Under the pieces are notes generated by a model, which saw nothing but the letters and a program-made list of their open reading frames with translations, was not told the origin of the DNA and searched no databases. Below are positions 18,186 through 25,832 of a stretch of DNA of 45,603 nucleotides, in pieces. The DNA is taken from contig JAEYVE010000132.1 in assembly GCA_023432025.1 (NCBI GenBank), positions 1-45,603 on the forward strand, in the 5' to 3' direction. This DNA comes from Pseudomonadota bacterium (GTDB lineage: Bacteria; Myxococcota_A; Polyangia; Polyangiales; Polyangiaceae). Each line of letters starts with the position of its first letter. Within the stretch, counting starts at the first letter, position 1. A program made the translations under genes and the position numbers.

Positions 18186-20425
18186 ACAGTCGCCTCACGG
18201 AACCTCAGCCGCCCACATCCGACTCGGCGCACGACGCTCGGCCTTCGAGTGAAACGACGACACGGCTCCCCGCCGTCGTCTTGCTCGGCAACCCTAACGT
18301 CGGAAAGACGACTCTGTTCAATCGCCTCGCGTCTCAACGCGCGCGCGTCGGGAACTATCCGGGGGTCACCGTCGAGCGGCGCTCGGCGTCGCTCGATCTG
18401 CCCGCCCCGACGGCAAGCGCCTCCGGCGCCGGCACCGTGACTCGTCGCGTCGAGCTCGTCGACGTTCCGGGCGCGTACTCGCTCTGTGCGCGCTCTCAGG
18501 AGGAGCGCATCGCATTCGACGCCGCGCTCGGGTTGGACGGCAACGCGCGTCCCGCGCTGGCGGTCGTCGTGGTCGACGCCGGGCAGCTCATCCGCAATCT
18601 GTATCTCGTCGTGCAGCTGCTCGAGCTGCGCGTCCCGGCCATCGTGGCCGTGAACATGATCGACGAGGCGGGGCCGACGCCGCCTCGCCTCGCCGCTCTG
18701 GCTGACGTGCTCGGCGTTCCCTGCGTAGCGACGAACGGCCGCGACGGAGTCGGCGTCGACGCGCTGCGCCAAGCCATCGCCGACGCACTCGCGGCGCCTC
18801 CTGCGCCGCGAGTGCACATCGCCTACCCACCCGAGCTACGGCGCGAAGTGGACGCCGTCGCAGAAGCCCTCCCCGCCGAATGGCGCGGTAGCGTGGAACG
18901 CGACCGCGCGCTTTCGCTGTGGGCCGTTTCCAGCCTGGATGAGGGCGACGAGCTCGAGGGCATCCCCGACGCGCTCCGCGCCGCGGTGGCACGCGTCCAC
19001 GCGACGGGCCGCGACGTCGACCTGGAAATCGCGACCGCGCGCTACGCGTACCTCGACGCGCAACGTCCACGATTCTTCGCGGAGGCGAGCTCGCGCCCCT
19101 CGCGCCATTTCTCCGAGCGCGTCGATCGCCTGTTGCTCCATCCCGCGTACGGCTTCTTCGCATTTTTGGCCATGATGCTCGTCGTTTTTCAGTCGTTGTT
19201 CGCTTGGTCGGATCCGGCCATCGGCTGGATTGAAGACGGCGTCGCGTGGGCGCAAGGAGTGGCCCAAGAGCACCTGCCGGGCGGCATTCTGCGAGACCTC
19301 TTGACCGAAGGCGTGCTCGGCGGCGTCGGCAACGTCGTCGTGTTCTTGCCGCAAATTTTGCTGCTGTTCCTGTTCGTCGGCCTGCTCGAAGACTCGGGCT
19401 ACATGGCCCGCGTGGCCTATCTGATGGACCGCGTCATGAGGAGCCTGGGCCTGCACGGGCGCGCCTTCGTGCCGATGCTGAGCGGATTTGCGTGCGCGGT
19501 GCCGGCCATTTTGGCGACGCGCACCATGGAACGACAGCGAGATCGCTTGCTCACCATGTTGGTGGTGCCGCTGATGACGTGCTCGGCGCGGCTGCCGGTG
19601 TACACGCTCATTATCGCCGCGCTGTTCCCTCCCACGAGCTGGTTCGGCGTACCCGTGCAGGGTTTGCTCATGGTCGCCATGTACCTCTTCAGCATGGTGG
19701 TGGCGCTCTTCGCCGCCGCGGTGTTGGGGCGCACCGCGGTGCCGGGAAAGCGCGTTCCCCTCATTTTGGAGCTGCCGCCGTATCGCCTGCCGCGCGTCAC
19801 CGAGACGCTTCGCATGATGAGCGAGCGGGCGGGACAGTTCTTGAAAGAGGCGGGCACGGTCATCTTGGCCTGCACCATCCTGCTTTGGGGACTGCTTTCG
19901 TTTCCGCGCACGTCGCTGGAGTCCGAGCCCGTCATCCCAGTCGCCGCAGCGACGACGGAGGCACCGCCCGAAAGCGCGGAGTCTTCTTCCGCGGCGCCCG
20001 AGCTCGCCGACAGCTACGGCGGCCGTCTGGGCAAGTGGGTGGAGCCCGTGGTGAAGCCGCTCGGCTTCGATTGGAAGCTGGCCACCGGCATCATCGGTGC
20101 GTTCGCGGCGCGTGAGGTGTTCGTGTCGACGTTGGGCTTGGTCTACGGCATCGGCGAAAGCGACGACGAGGCGCTCCCCTTGCGCGAAAAGCTCCGCACC
20201 GAAACACGCGCGGACGGCAGCCCCGCGTACACGCCGCTCATCGGCCTGTCGCTCATGGTGTTCTTTGCTCTCGCTTGTCAGTGCATGAGCACCTTGGCGG
20301 TAGTGCGACGAGAAACGAAGACCTGGCGCTGGCCCGCTTTTCTGTTCGTCTACATGACGGCGCTGGCCTACGCCGCGAGCTTCGTCGTTTACCAAGGCGG
20401 GCGGTTGCTCGGCTTCGCCGGGTAA
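18182..20425 (+). CDS. feoB: Ferrous iron transporter FeoB
   Basis: An inner-membrane Fe(II) importer with an N-terminal G domain; 747 residues, normal for the family. After a 30-residue extension the G domain shows G1 GNPNVGKTT (36-44), G2 Thr63 in YPGVTVE, G3 DVPGAYSL (94-101), G4 NMID (158-161) and a G5-like VATNGRDG. A helical NFeoB region follows, then multiple transmembrane helices from about 320. Signature membrane motifs are LLEDSGYMAR (401-410), GFACAVPAILATR (435-447, with the gate Cys438) and VVPLMTCSARLPVY (with Cys467). A Glu/Ser/Ala-rich loop near 585-610 is low complexity. ATG 18182 overlaps the feoA stop by four bases. Regulation by the palindrome at 17922-17938 is likely. Confidence 0.97.
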   Translation: MNSRLTEPQPPTSDSAHDARPSSETTTRLPAVVLLGNPNVGKTTLFNRLASQRARVGNYPGVTVERRSASLDLPAPTASASGAGTVTRRVELVDVPGAYSLCARSQEERIAFDAALGLDGNARPALAVVVVDAGQLIRNLYLVVQLLELRVPAIVAVNMIDEAGPTPPRLAALADVLGVPCVATNGRDGVGVDALRQAIADALAAPPAPRVHIAYPPELRREVDAVAEALPAEWRGSVERDRALSLWAVSSLDEGDELEGIPDALRAAVARVHATGRDVDLEIATARYAYLDAQRPRFFAEASSRPSRHFSERVDRLLLHPAYGFFAFLAMMLVVFQSLFAWSDPAIGWIEDGVAWAQGVAQEHLPGGILRDLLTEGVLGGVGNVVVFLPQILLLFLFVGLLEDSGYMARVAYLMDRVMRSLGLHGRAFVPMLSGFACAVPAILATRTMERQRDRLLTMLVVPLMTCSARLPVYTLIIAALFPPTSWFGVPVQGLLMVAMYLFSMVVALFAAAVLGRTAVPGKRVPLILELPPYRLPRVTETLRMMSERAGQFLKEAGTVILACTILLWGLLSFPRTSLESEPVIPVAAATTEAPPESAESSSAAPELADSYGGRLGKWVEPVVKPLGFDWKLATGIIGAFAAREVFVSTLGLVYGIGESDDEALPLREKLRTETRADGSPAYTPLIGLSLMVFFALACQCMSTLAVVRRETKTWRWPAFLFVYMTALAYAASFVVYQGGRLLGFAG

Positions 20426-20469
20426 GAGAGCGGCCTCCGTTCCGAAGCAAAACATCGCATCGCTCGGCA

Positions 20470-21111
20470 ATGAAACTGGGACGTGTTCTGCCTCGCAGCT
20501 TTTACGCCCGAGACGTGCTCGAGGTGGCGCGCGCTCTGCTCGGCAAGGCCCTGGTTCATGAGAGCCCTGAAGGGACCGTGGCGGGTCGCATCGTGGAGGT
20601 CGAAGCGTACCGGGGCCCCGAAGATCGAGCCGCGCACAGCTACGGCGGGCGACGCACGGCGCGCACGGAGGTCATGTTCGGTCCCCCCGGCCACGCGTAC
20701 GTGTTTTTCGTGTATGGCATGCACTTCCACTTCAACGTGGTGACCGGGGCCGAGGAAGAGCCTCACGCCGTGCTCGTGCGCGCCGTGGAGCCACTCGTGG
20801 GAAGAGCGCTCATGGCTGCGCGACGTCAGCTCCCCGAAACACGCCGCGAGTTGACGAACGGCCCCGGCAAGCTGTGCCGCGCGTTCGCCATCGATCGCGC
20901 CCACTACGGCGCGGACTTGTGTGCGGGCCCGCTCCACCTCCGCGCCCTGTCGGGCTTCGAGCCACTTGCCGTGGGTACTTCGCCGCGCATCGGCGTGGAC
21001 TACGCGGGGGAGTGGCGCGATGAGCCGTGGCGGTTCTTCGACGCCGGGAGCGCGTACGTGTCTCCCGTTCGCGCCTCCACCAAGGCGCGCACCGGCTCGC
21101 GTTCACGCTAG
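20470..21111 (+). CDS. DNA-3-methyladenine glycosylase (AAG/MPG family)
   Basis: Removes 3-methyladenine, hypoxanthine and related damaged purines from DNA, starting base-excision repair. The 213-residue protein has family hallmarks: SFYARDVLEVARALLGKALV at the N-terminus, GRIVEVEAYRGPEDRAAHSYGG with catalytic Glu45, RTEVMFGPPGHAYVFFVYGMHFHFNVVT, AVLVRAVEP, and NGPGKLCRAFAID. ATG 20470 gives the expected N-terminus; the frame is open back to 20275 but that part lies inside feoB. It begins 44 nt after feoB on the same strand, so it may be co-transcribed with the iron importer. Confidence 0.95.
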   Translation: MKLGRVLPRSFYARDVLEVARALLGKALVHESPEGTVAGRIVEVEAYRGPEDRAAHSYGGRRTARTEVMFGPPGHAYVFFVYGMHFHFNVVTGAEEEPHAVLVRAVEPLVGRALMAARRQLPETRRELTNGPGKLCRAFAIDRAHYGADLCAGPLHLRALSGFEPLAVGTSPRIGVDYAGEWRDEPWRFFDAGSAYVSPVRASTKARTGSRSR

Positions 21112-21151
21112 CGCCGGGCCTTGTCCCGCTCCGACGCGCGTCGTGATAGGC

Positions 21152-22543
21152 ATGCGGAGGATGGCCGCTGCAAGTCGCTTACCCAAACCCAGAGCAGGAC
21201 GCCCCGTGCGGCCTCCGCTGCAGCCGCGCGCCGGCGCCAAGAAATCCACACCTGCGGAGGCCTCGAACGTCGTCGGTCCGCTGTCTGGCAAGCTGGTGCT
21301 GCTCGGCGTGACGGGCAGCATCGCGGCCTACAAGGCGGTGCTGCTCTTTCGCCTCCTCCGCAAGGCGGGCGCGAACGTACACGTGATCTTGACCGAGTCG
21401 GCCAAGCGCTTCGTAGGAGAAGCCACGTTCCGAGGTTTGGGCGCCGAGGTGCATACGGACATGTGGTCGTCGCCCGGCGAGCTCCACGTGGAGCTCGCCG
21501 CGCAAGCGGACGCCATTTTGATTGCGCCCGCGACGGCGGACATCCTCGCGCGTCTTTCGCAAGGCCGAGCCGACGATCTGCTGACGGCGACGGCGCTGTG
21601 CCGTCGCGGCGAGCTCGTGCTGGCGCCCGCCATGCACCCGCGCATGTGGGACAACGCCGCGGTGGCCCACAACGTCACGCTGCTCGCTTCTCGTGGCGCC
21701 ACCTTCATCGGCCCGGTCGAAGGCGAGGTCGCTTCGGGAGACGTCGGCCTTGGCCGCTTGGCAGAGCCCGAAAGCATCGTCGCCGAGCTGGTCGAGCTGC
21801 TCGCCCACGAAGACTCGCGGAGCGGCGCCGCCCCGCGGGAGGGCGGAGCCGGCGCGCTCCAAGGTCGCCACGTGGTCGTCAGCGCCGGCCCCACCAGCGA
21901 AGCGCTGGATCCGGTGCGTTCCCTCACCAACGTCTCTTCTGGAAAAATGGGCTTCGCCATCGCCGCCGCATTCGCGGCGCAAGGGGCGCGCGTCACCTTG
22001 GTCGCTGGCCCGGTGTCGCAGCCAACGCCGTTCGGCGTGGATCGCGTCGACGTTCGCTCGGCGCTCGACATGCGGGAAGCGCTGTGGGCCGCGTTGGGTG
22101 CAGATCTCCGCAACGCCGACGCGCTCGTGATGACGGCCGCAGTCGCCGACTATCGCCCCAAGCACCGTTCGGAAGCCAAGCTCAAGCGGAGCGGCGAGCC
22201 GCTCACCCTGGAGCTCGTCCCCAACCCCGATTTGCTCGCGGAGATCGGCCGCGCTCGCCAGGGCCGCGTGCCCGTGCTCGTCGGCTTCGCGCTCGAAACC
22301 GCAACGGACGACGAGCTGGTTCAGCTCGCGCGAAAGAAGCTGGTGACGAAGTTGGTGGATCTCGTCGTCGCCAACCACGCGGACGAATCGCTCGGCCGCG
22401 ACGACAATCGCGCGTTTCTCGTGAGCGCGTCGGACTGCAAACCTTTCCCCCGATCGAGCAAAGCCGAGCTCGCCGAGCTCATCGTGGCCCACGTGGCCCA
22501 GCGCTTCGAAGCCGTTTCACTCCCCGAAGAGAGCAGCGCATGA
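21152..22543 (+). CDS. coaBC: Bifunctional phosphopantothenoylcysteine decarboxylase / phosphopantothenate-cysteine ligase
   Basis: Catalyses two steps of CoA synthesis, from 4'-phosphopantothenate plus cysteine to 4'-phosphopantetheine. The 463-residue protein starts with about 45 basic, Pro-rich residues. The flavin decarboxylase (CoaC, about 46-210) has GVTGSIAAYKAV, catalytic His112 in HVEL, IAPATADILARLSQGRADDLLT and the PAMH variant (159-162) of the PAMN motif. The ligase (CoaB, about 230-463) has SAGPTSEALDPVRSLTNVSSGKMG, MTAAVADYRPK, NPDLL and GFALET. ATG 21152 was chosen; ATG 21161 has its GGAGG too close to serve. It overlaps the next gene by an ATGA junction. Confidence 0.96.
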   Translation: MRRMAAASRLPKPRAGRPVRPPLQPRAGAKKSTPAEASNVVGPLSGKLVLLGVTGSIAAYKAVLLFRLLRKAGANVHVILTESAKRFVGEATFRGLGAEVHTDMWSSPGELHVELAAQADAILIAPATADILARLSQGRADDLLTATALCRRGELVLAPAMHPRMWDNAAVAHNVTLLASRGATFIGPVEGEVASGDVGLGRLAEPESIVAELVELLAHEDSRSGAAPREGGAGALQGRHVVVSAGPTSEALDPVRSLTNVSSGKMGFAIAAAFAAQGARVTLVAGPVSQPTPFGVDRVDVRSALDMREALWAALGADLRNADALVMTAAVADYRPKHRSEAKLKRSGEPLTLELVPNPDLLAEIGRARQGRVPVLVGFALETATDDELVQLARKKLVTKLVDLVVANHADESLGRDDNRAFLVSASDCKPFPRSSKAELAELIVAHVAQRFEAVSLPEESSA

Positions 22544-23334
22544 TGCAACCCGGTGACGACGACGTAGCCCCCGGCGAGCCCCGCAGTCGCCCTCCACGGA
22601 GCGGCGAAGCAGACGCCCCGAGGTCGGACACGAAACCCCTTCCGAGCGACGGACTCTTCTCCAGCCTGCCGCTCGCGCTCGGCGCCACCGTCGTGATTGC
22701 GGCTTTGCTCGGGCTCGCATTTCGGCCTTCCATCGCCGCTACCCCGACGTTTTGGACGCTGGCCGCTGCGCCCAACCTGCTCGCCGCGGCTTGGTCCGTT
22801 TACTACCTCCACCGGGAGGATCTCCTCTTCGAACGTCTGCGCCCCCGCGGTGGCGACATTTCGCTCGGTGTCTTCGTCGGGGTCGGGCTCCTCGTGGCTT
22901 CTTGGGCGGGTCGCACGACGCTGGCCACCGTCGGCACGCCTCAACAGGCCTGGCTCCTCAACGTTTACGTTCAGGTCGGCGATCCGGAAATCGTCCAAGG
23001 CTCGCTGCTCCTCACCTCGCTTTTGCTCCTGGTGGTGGTTTGTGAGGAGCTCTTCTGGCGGGGTTGGGTGCTCGACGTGTGTAGCCGGCGTATCGGGCAC
23101 CGACGGGGCTGGATACTCGCTACCTTGCTGTACGCCGCAACGATGGTGCCCACGGTGTTCACGCTGGCGGCGGCCGAGGCCGGGCCCAACCCGTTGCTTC
23201 TGGTGGCCGCGCTCTTCTGCGGGCTGGTGTGGACCTTCATGGCCCACGTGATCGGGCGCCTGCCACCAGTGATTCTGGCGCACGCCGTGTTTACCTACTT
23301 TTCCGTCGTTCAGTTTCGATTGCCGGGGACGTAA
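22540..23334 (+). CDS. CPBP-family intramembrane metalloprotease
   Basis: A 264-residue membrane protein of the CAAX protease / bacteriocin-processing (Abi) family. About 40 polar residues come first, then hydrophobic segments near 45-62, 70-90, 108-125, 155-168, 190-210 and 219-236. Motif 1 is EELFWRG (Glu169, Glu170, Arg173-174 region), and a later conserved His lies in LAHAVF (His248) with another in FMAHV (His236). These match the glutamate-histidine active site of the family. Substrates of bacterial members are mostly unknown. ATG 22540 overlaps the coaBC stop; the adjacent ATG 22543 is equally possible. Tight coupling to coaBC says little about function. Confidence 0.82.
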   Translation: MMQPGDDDVAPGEPRSRPPRSGEADAPRSDTKPLPSDGLFSSLPLALGATVVIAALLGLAFRPSIAATPTFWTLAAAPNLLAAAWSVYYLHREDLLFERLRPRGGDISLGVFVGVGLLVASWAGRTTLATVGTPQQAWLLNVYVQVGDPEIVQGSLLLTSLLLLVVVCEELFWRGWVLDVCSRRIGHRRGWILATLLYAATMVPTVFTLAAAEAGPNPLLLVAALFCGLVWTFMAHVIGRLPPVILAHAVFTYFSVVQFRLPGT

Positions 23335-23342
23335 GCCCCCTC

Positions 23343-23899
23343 ATGCGGTCGGAAAAGGAGAAAATGTTGGCGGGGCGTCACTACGACGCGTCGGACGCGA
23401 TGCTCGTCGCGGAACGACAGCGCGCCCGTGAGCTCTTGCACGCGTTCAACGGCTTACCCCCGACGCCAAAGAAAAGCGTCGCCACCTGCTCTCGCAGCTC
23501 TTCGCGGATTTCGGTGAAAACGCCGTCATCGAGCCGCCGTTTCACTGCGACTACGGTTACAACGTGAGCTTCGGACGGGGCTCGTACGCCAATGTCGGGT
23601 GCACGTTTCTGGACGTCGTGCCCATCCGCATCGGAAACGAAGTGCTGCTCGGCCCCGCCGTGCAACTCTACGCGGCGACGCACCCGCTCTCGTCGGAGTT
23701 GCGCGCTCGAGGCCTCGAGCTGGGGCAGCCCATCGTCGTCGAAGATCGCGCTTGGATCGGCGGGGGGGCCATCGTGTGCCCGGGGGTCACCATCGGCGCG
23801 GGCTCCGTCATCGGCGCGGGCAGCGTCGTCACCCGCGACGTGCCCGAACGCGTCCTCGCCGTAGGCAATCCCTGCCGCGTCGTGCGCAGCGTCGACTGA
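23343..23899 (+). pseudogene. Maltose/sugar O-acetyltransferase-like gene with a frameshift
   Basis: Left-handed beta-helix (hexapeptide) acetyltransferase of the Maa/NodL/LacA type, using acetyl-CoA. From ATG 23343 the frame reads MRSEKEKMLAGRHYDASD through FNGLPP, as expected, but then turns into unrelated sequence at the CCCCC run 23457-23461. The family sequence resumes in the -1 frame as DAKEKRRHLLSQLFADFGEN, PPFHCDYGYNV, then CTFLDVVPIRIGNEVLLGP, the catalytic His of ATHPLSS, and WIGGGAIVCPGVTIGAGSVIGAGSVV to the stop at 23899. One extra C would restore a complete protein of about 185 residues. So one base is missing here: a true mutation, a sequencing error in a homopolymer, or less likely programmed frameshifting. 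It follows the CPBP gene by 8 nt. Confidence 0.88.
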
Positions 23900-23980
23900 C
23901 GAGCCCGAGCGAAGGAACGAACGACGACGCCCCCTGCAACACGGCGAAGAGGCGCGCTCGACGTGGCGAGCTTCGCCGAC

Positions 23981-24730
23981 TCAGCCCTCGATGCGCGCCA
24001 GCTCTTCGTCCGACACGTCGAAGTCGCTGAAGACGTTTTGCACGTCGTCGTGCTCGTCGAGCGCCTCGGCCAGGTTCAGACAGACTTCTGCGTCTCGCCC
24101 GGTCACGTCCTTTTTGTTCTTGGGGACGTAACTGATTTTGCTCTCGGCAATGGGAAGCTGGGCCGCCTCGAGCTTCGACACGACGCCAAAGAGCTCCTCG
24201 ACGGGCGTGTAGACCACCCACGATTCGCCCTCGTCGCGGTAGTCCTCGGCGCCGGCTTCGAGCGCCGCCTCCATGAGCTTGTCCTCGGTCACCGCCTGCT
24301 TGTCGAGGGAGATGGTGCCCAGGCGATCGAACGCCCAGCCCGCGGTGCCGGACGTACCCAACACGCCGTTGTTTTTCTCGAAGATCTTGCGCAGCTCGGC
24401 CACCGTTCGATTGCGGTTGTCCGTCATGCCCTCGACGAGAAAGAGCGTGCCGCCGGGGCCCGTGCCCTCGTACAGCACCTCGTCGTAGCTCACGCCTTCA
24501 ATTTCACCGGTGCCACGCTGAATGGCGCGCTTGATGGTGTCGCCCGGCATGTGCTGCGCCTTGGCGTCGGCGATCGCCTTGCGGAGACGCGGGTTGCCGT
24601 CGGGGTCTCCTCCGCCCATGCGCGCGGCCGTGGTCACCTCACGAATCAGCTTCGTGAAGACCTTGCCGCGCGCTGCGTCAATTGCGCCCTTTTTCCGCTT
24701 GATCGTCGCCCATTTCGAGTGGCCGCTCAT
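23981..24730 (-). CDS. yebC: YebC/PmpR-family protein
   Basis: Members of this family bind DNA as transcription regulators or act on ribosomes stalled at proline-rich stretches. The 249-residue protein is full length. It starts MSGHSKWATIKRKKGAIDAARGKVFTKL, the classic family N-terminus, then GGGDPDGNPRLRKAIADAKAQHMPGDTIKRAIQRGTGE, YEGTGPGGTLFLVEGMTDNRNRTV, GVLGTSGTAGWAFDRLG, and ends LNLAEALDEHDDVQNVFSDFDV. The usual partner ruvC is not in view: the gene lies between the acetyltransferase-like remnant (convergent) and an unknown membrane protein upstream. Confidence 0.97.
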   Translation of the reverse strand: MSGHSKWATIKRKKGAIDAARGKVFTKLIREVTTAARMGGGDPDGNPRLRKAIADAKAQHMPGDTIKRAIQRGTGEIEGVSYDEVLYEGTGPGGTLFLVEGMTDNRNRTVAELRKIFEKNNGVLGTSGTAGWAFDRLGTISLDKQAVTEDKLMEAALEAGAEDYRDEGESWVVYTPVEELFGVVSKLEAAQLPIAESKISYVPKNKKDVTGRDAEVCLNLAEALDEHDDVQNVFSDFDVSDEELARIEG

Positions 24731-24863
24731 GGGGCGCGTTTAGCAAGAACGCGGAGGTGCTGCCAACACGCGCGTGTGGACGGGCGCCCGCGCTCCCAAC
24801 GGGGAGCCGCGCAGGCACGGGGCGGCTCAGGGGTCCCACGGAGCTGCACAGCCCCGGGGCGGC

Positions 24864-25649
24864 TCAGGCCACGCGGCGGGTGGGGACCTCTTCCCTGTCC
24901 CCCAAGAGGTCCCTGTGCAGAAGCGCCAGCGCGCTCTCCTCGGGCCAGGCGGGTGCGCCCGCCAGGAGCGTTTGCACGGCTTCACTCGCTCCGCGTTGAG
25001 CGCAAACGGCCGCCGCAGCGTAGCGCGTGACCCAGTACAGCACCGGCATCAGCTCGGGGCCCCGCACCAGCAGCTCCAAGTCGTTCGGCTCCGCGCGTCC
25101 GTCGAAGGCCCGCACGATGGCGGCCACGGACTCACGAATCGCACGAGAACGTCGCTCCGCAACACCCGACGGCAAAGGCAACAAGTCGAGCGCCGCAACA
25201 CGACGGTGAGCTTTGGTGTGCTCTCCTTCGAAGGCTTCGACCAGCGCTTCGACAATCAAGAGCTCCTCGCGCTCGTGGTCCGACAGAGGACGGCGGCGAC
25301 GGCTCTGCAAGGCGAGCCTTGCGGGCCCGGTCACACCGAGCGCGGCGAGGGCCAAGGCTCGCTTGAGCGGCACGCTGTTCTCGGACTCACCACCCGTCTC
25401 GAGGAACGCCGTTTCCAAAATGCGCCGCACGTTCCCCGAACGGTAGATGGCTCTTCGACGGCGCCGCTCCACGAACTCGGGCACGATGGCCACGGCCGCA
25501 CCCAGCCCCACGAAGAGCGTCGCGCCCCCGTAGTGCCCGAGCGAAAGGCAGCGAATCGCGTAGGCGACCGCCGCAGCTGAAGCAACGAAACGGATGGAGC
25601 CGACGAGGCGATTCCAACCGGGTCCCGGGTCGCTGGGGGTCGAATGCAC
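24864..25649 (-). CDS. Membrane protein of unknown function
   Basis: A 261-residue protein. I chose GTG 25647-25649 because GAGGAG lies 4-5 nt upstream; the frame is open to ATG 25790, but that 47-residue extension has no features. Two hydrophobic segments near the N-terminus (about 19-35 and 41-58) are followed by an Arg cluster (ERRRRRAIYR), so the remaining roughly 190 residues are probably cytoplasmic. That part is helical and Ala/Leu/Glu-rich (LKRALALAALGVTGPARLALQSRRRR, EELLIVEALVEAFEGEHTKAHRRVAAL). It could be a TPR-like fold, but the repeats are not clear. No catalytic motif is seen and I do not recognise the family. Confidence 0.7.
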   Translation of the reverse strand: MHSTPSDPGPGWNRLVGSIRFVASAAAVAYAIRCLSLGHYGGATLFVGLGAAVAIVPEFVERRRRRAIYRSGNVRRILETAFLETGGESENSVPLKRALALAALGVTGPARLALQSRRRRPLSDHEREELLIVEALVEAFEGEHTKAHRRVAALDLLPLPSGVAERRSRAIRESVAAIVRAFDGRAEPNDLELLVRGPELMPVLYWVTRYAAAAVCAQRGASEAVQTLLAGAPAWPEESALALLHRDLLGDREEVPTRRVA

Positions 25650-25832
25650 GGGGCTCCTCGCGGACGTAGGGGGCAGGAGACAGGCCCAAACACGGGCCCT
25701 CGAAGCCCGGATCGTGTCAAACCGCCCCTGGCGCGCAAGAAGCCAAGATTTGCTAGCTGCGCCGCGGCGGTTTGACCCTACGGTCAGCATCGCCCCCGGA
25801 GTGGGCCGGACGCCCCGCGGCGCAGCGGCTCG

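Noticed and set aside
23454..23464. Programmed -1 frameshift signal
   Set aside because: The sequence TTA-CCC-CCG is not a canonical heptamer, and I did not identify a downstream stimulatory structure; mutation or sequencing error is simpler.
24820..24872. Direct repeat of GGGGCGGCTCAGG near the end of the membrane-protein gene
   Set aside because: Only two copies of a GC-rich 13-mer; too weak to call a repeat element.
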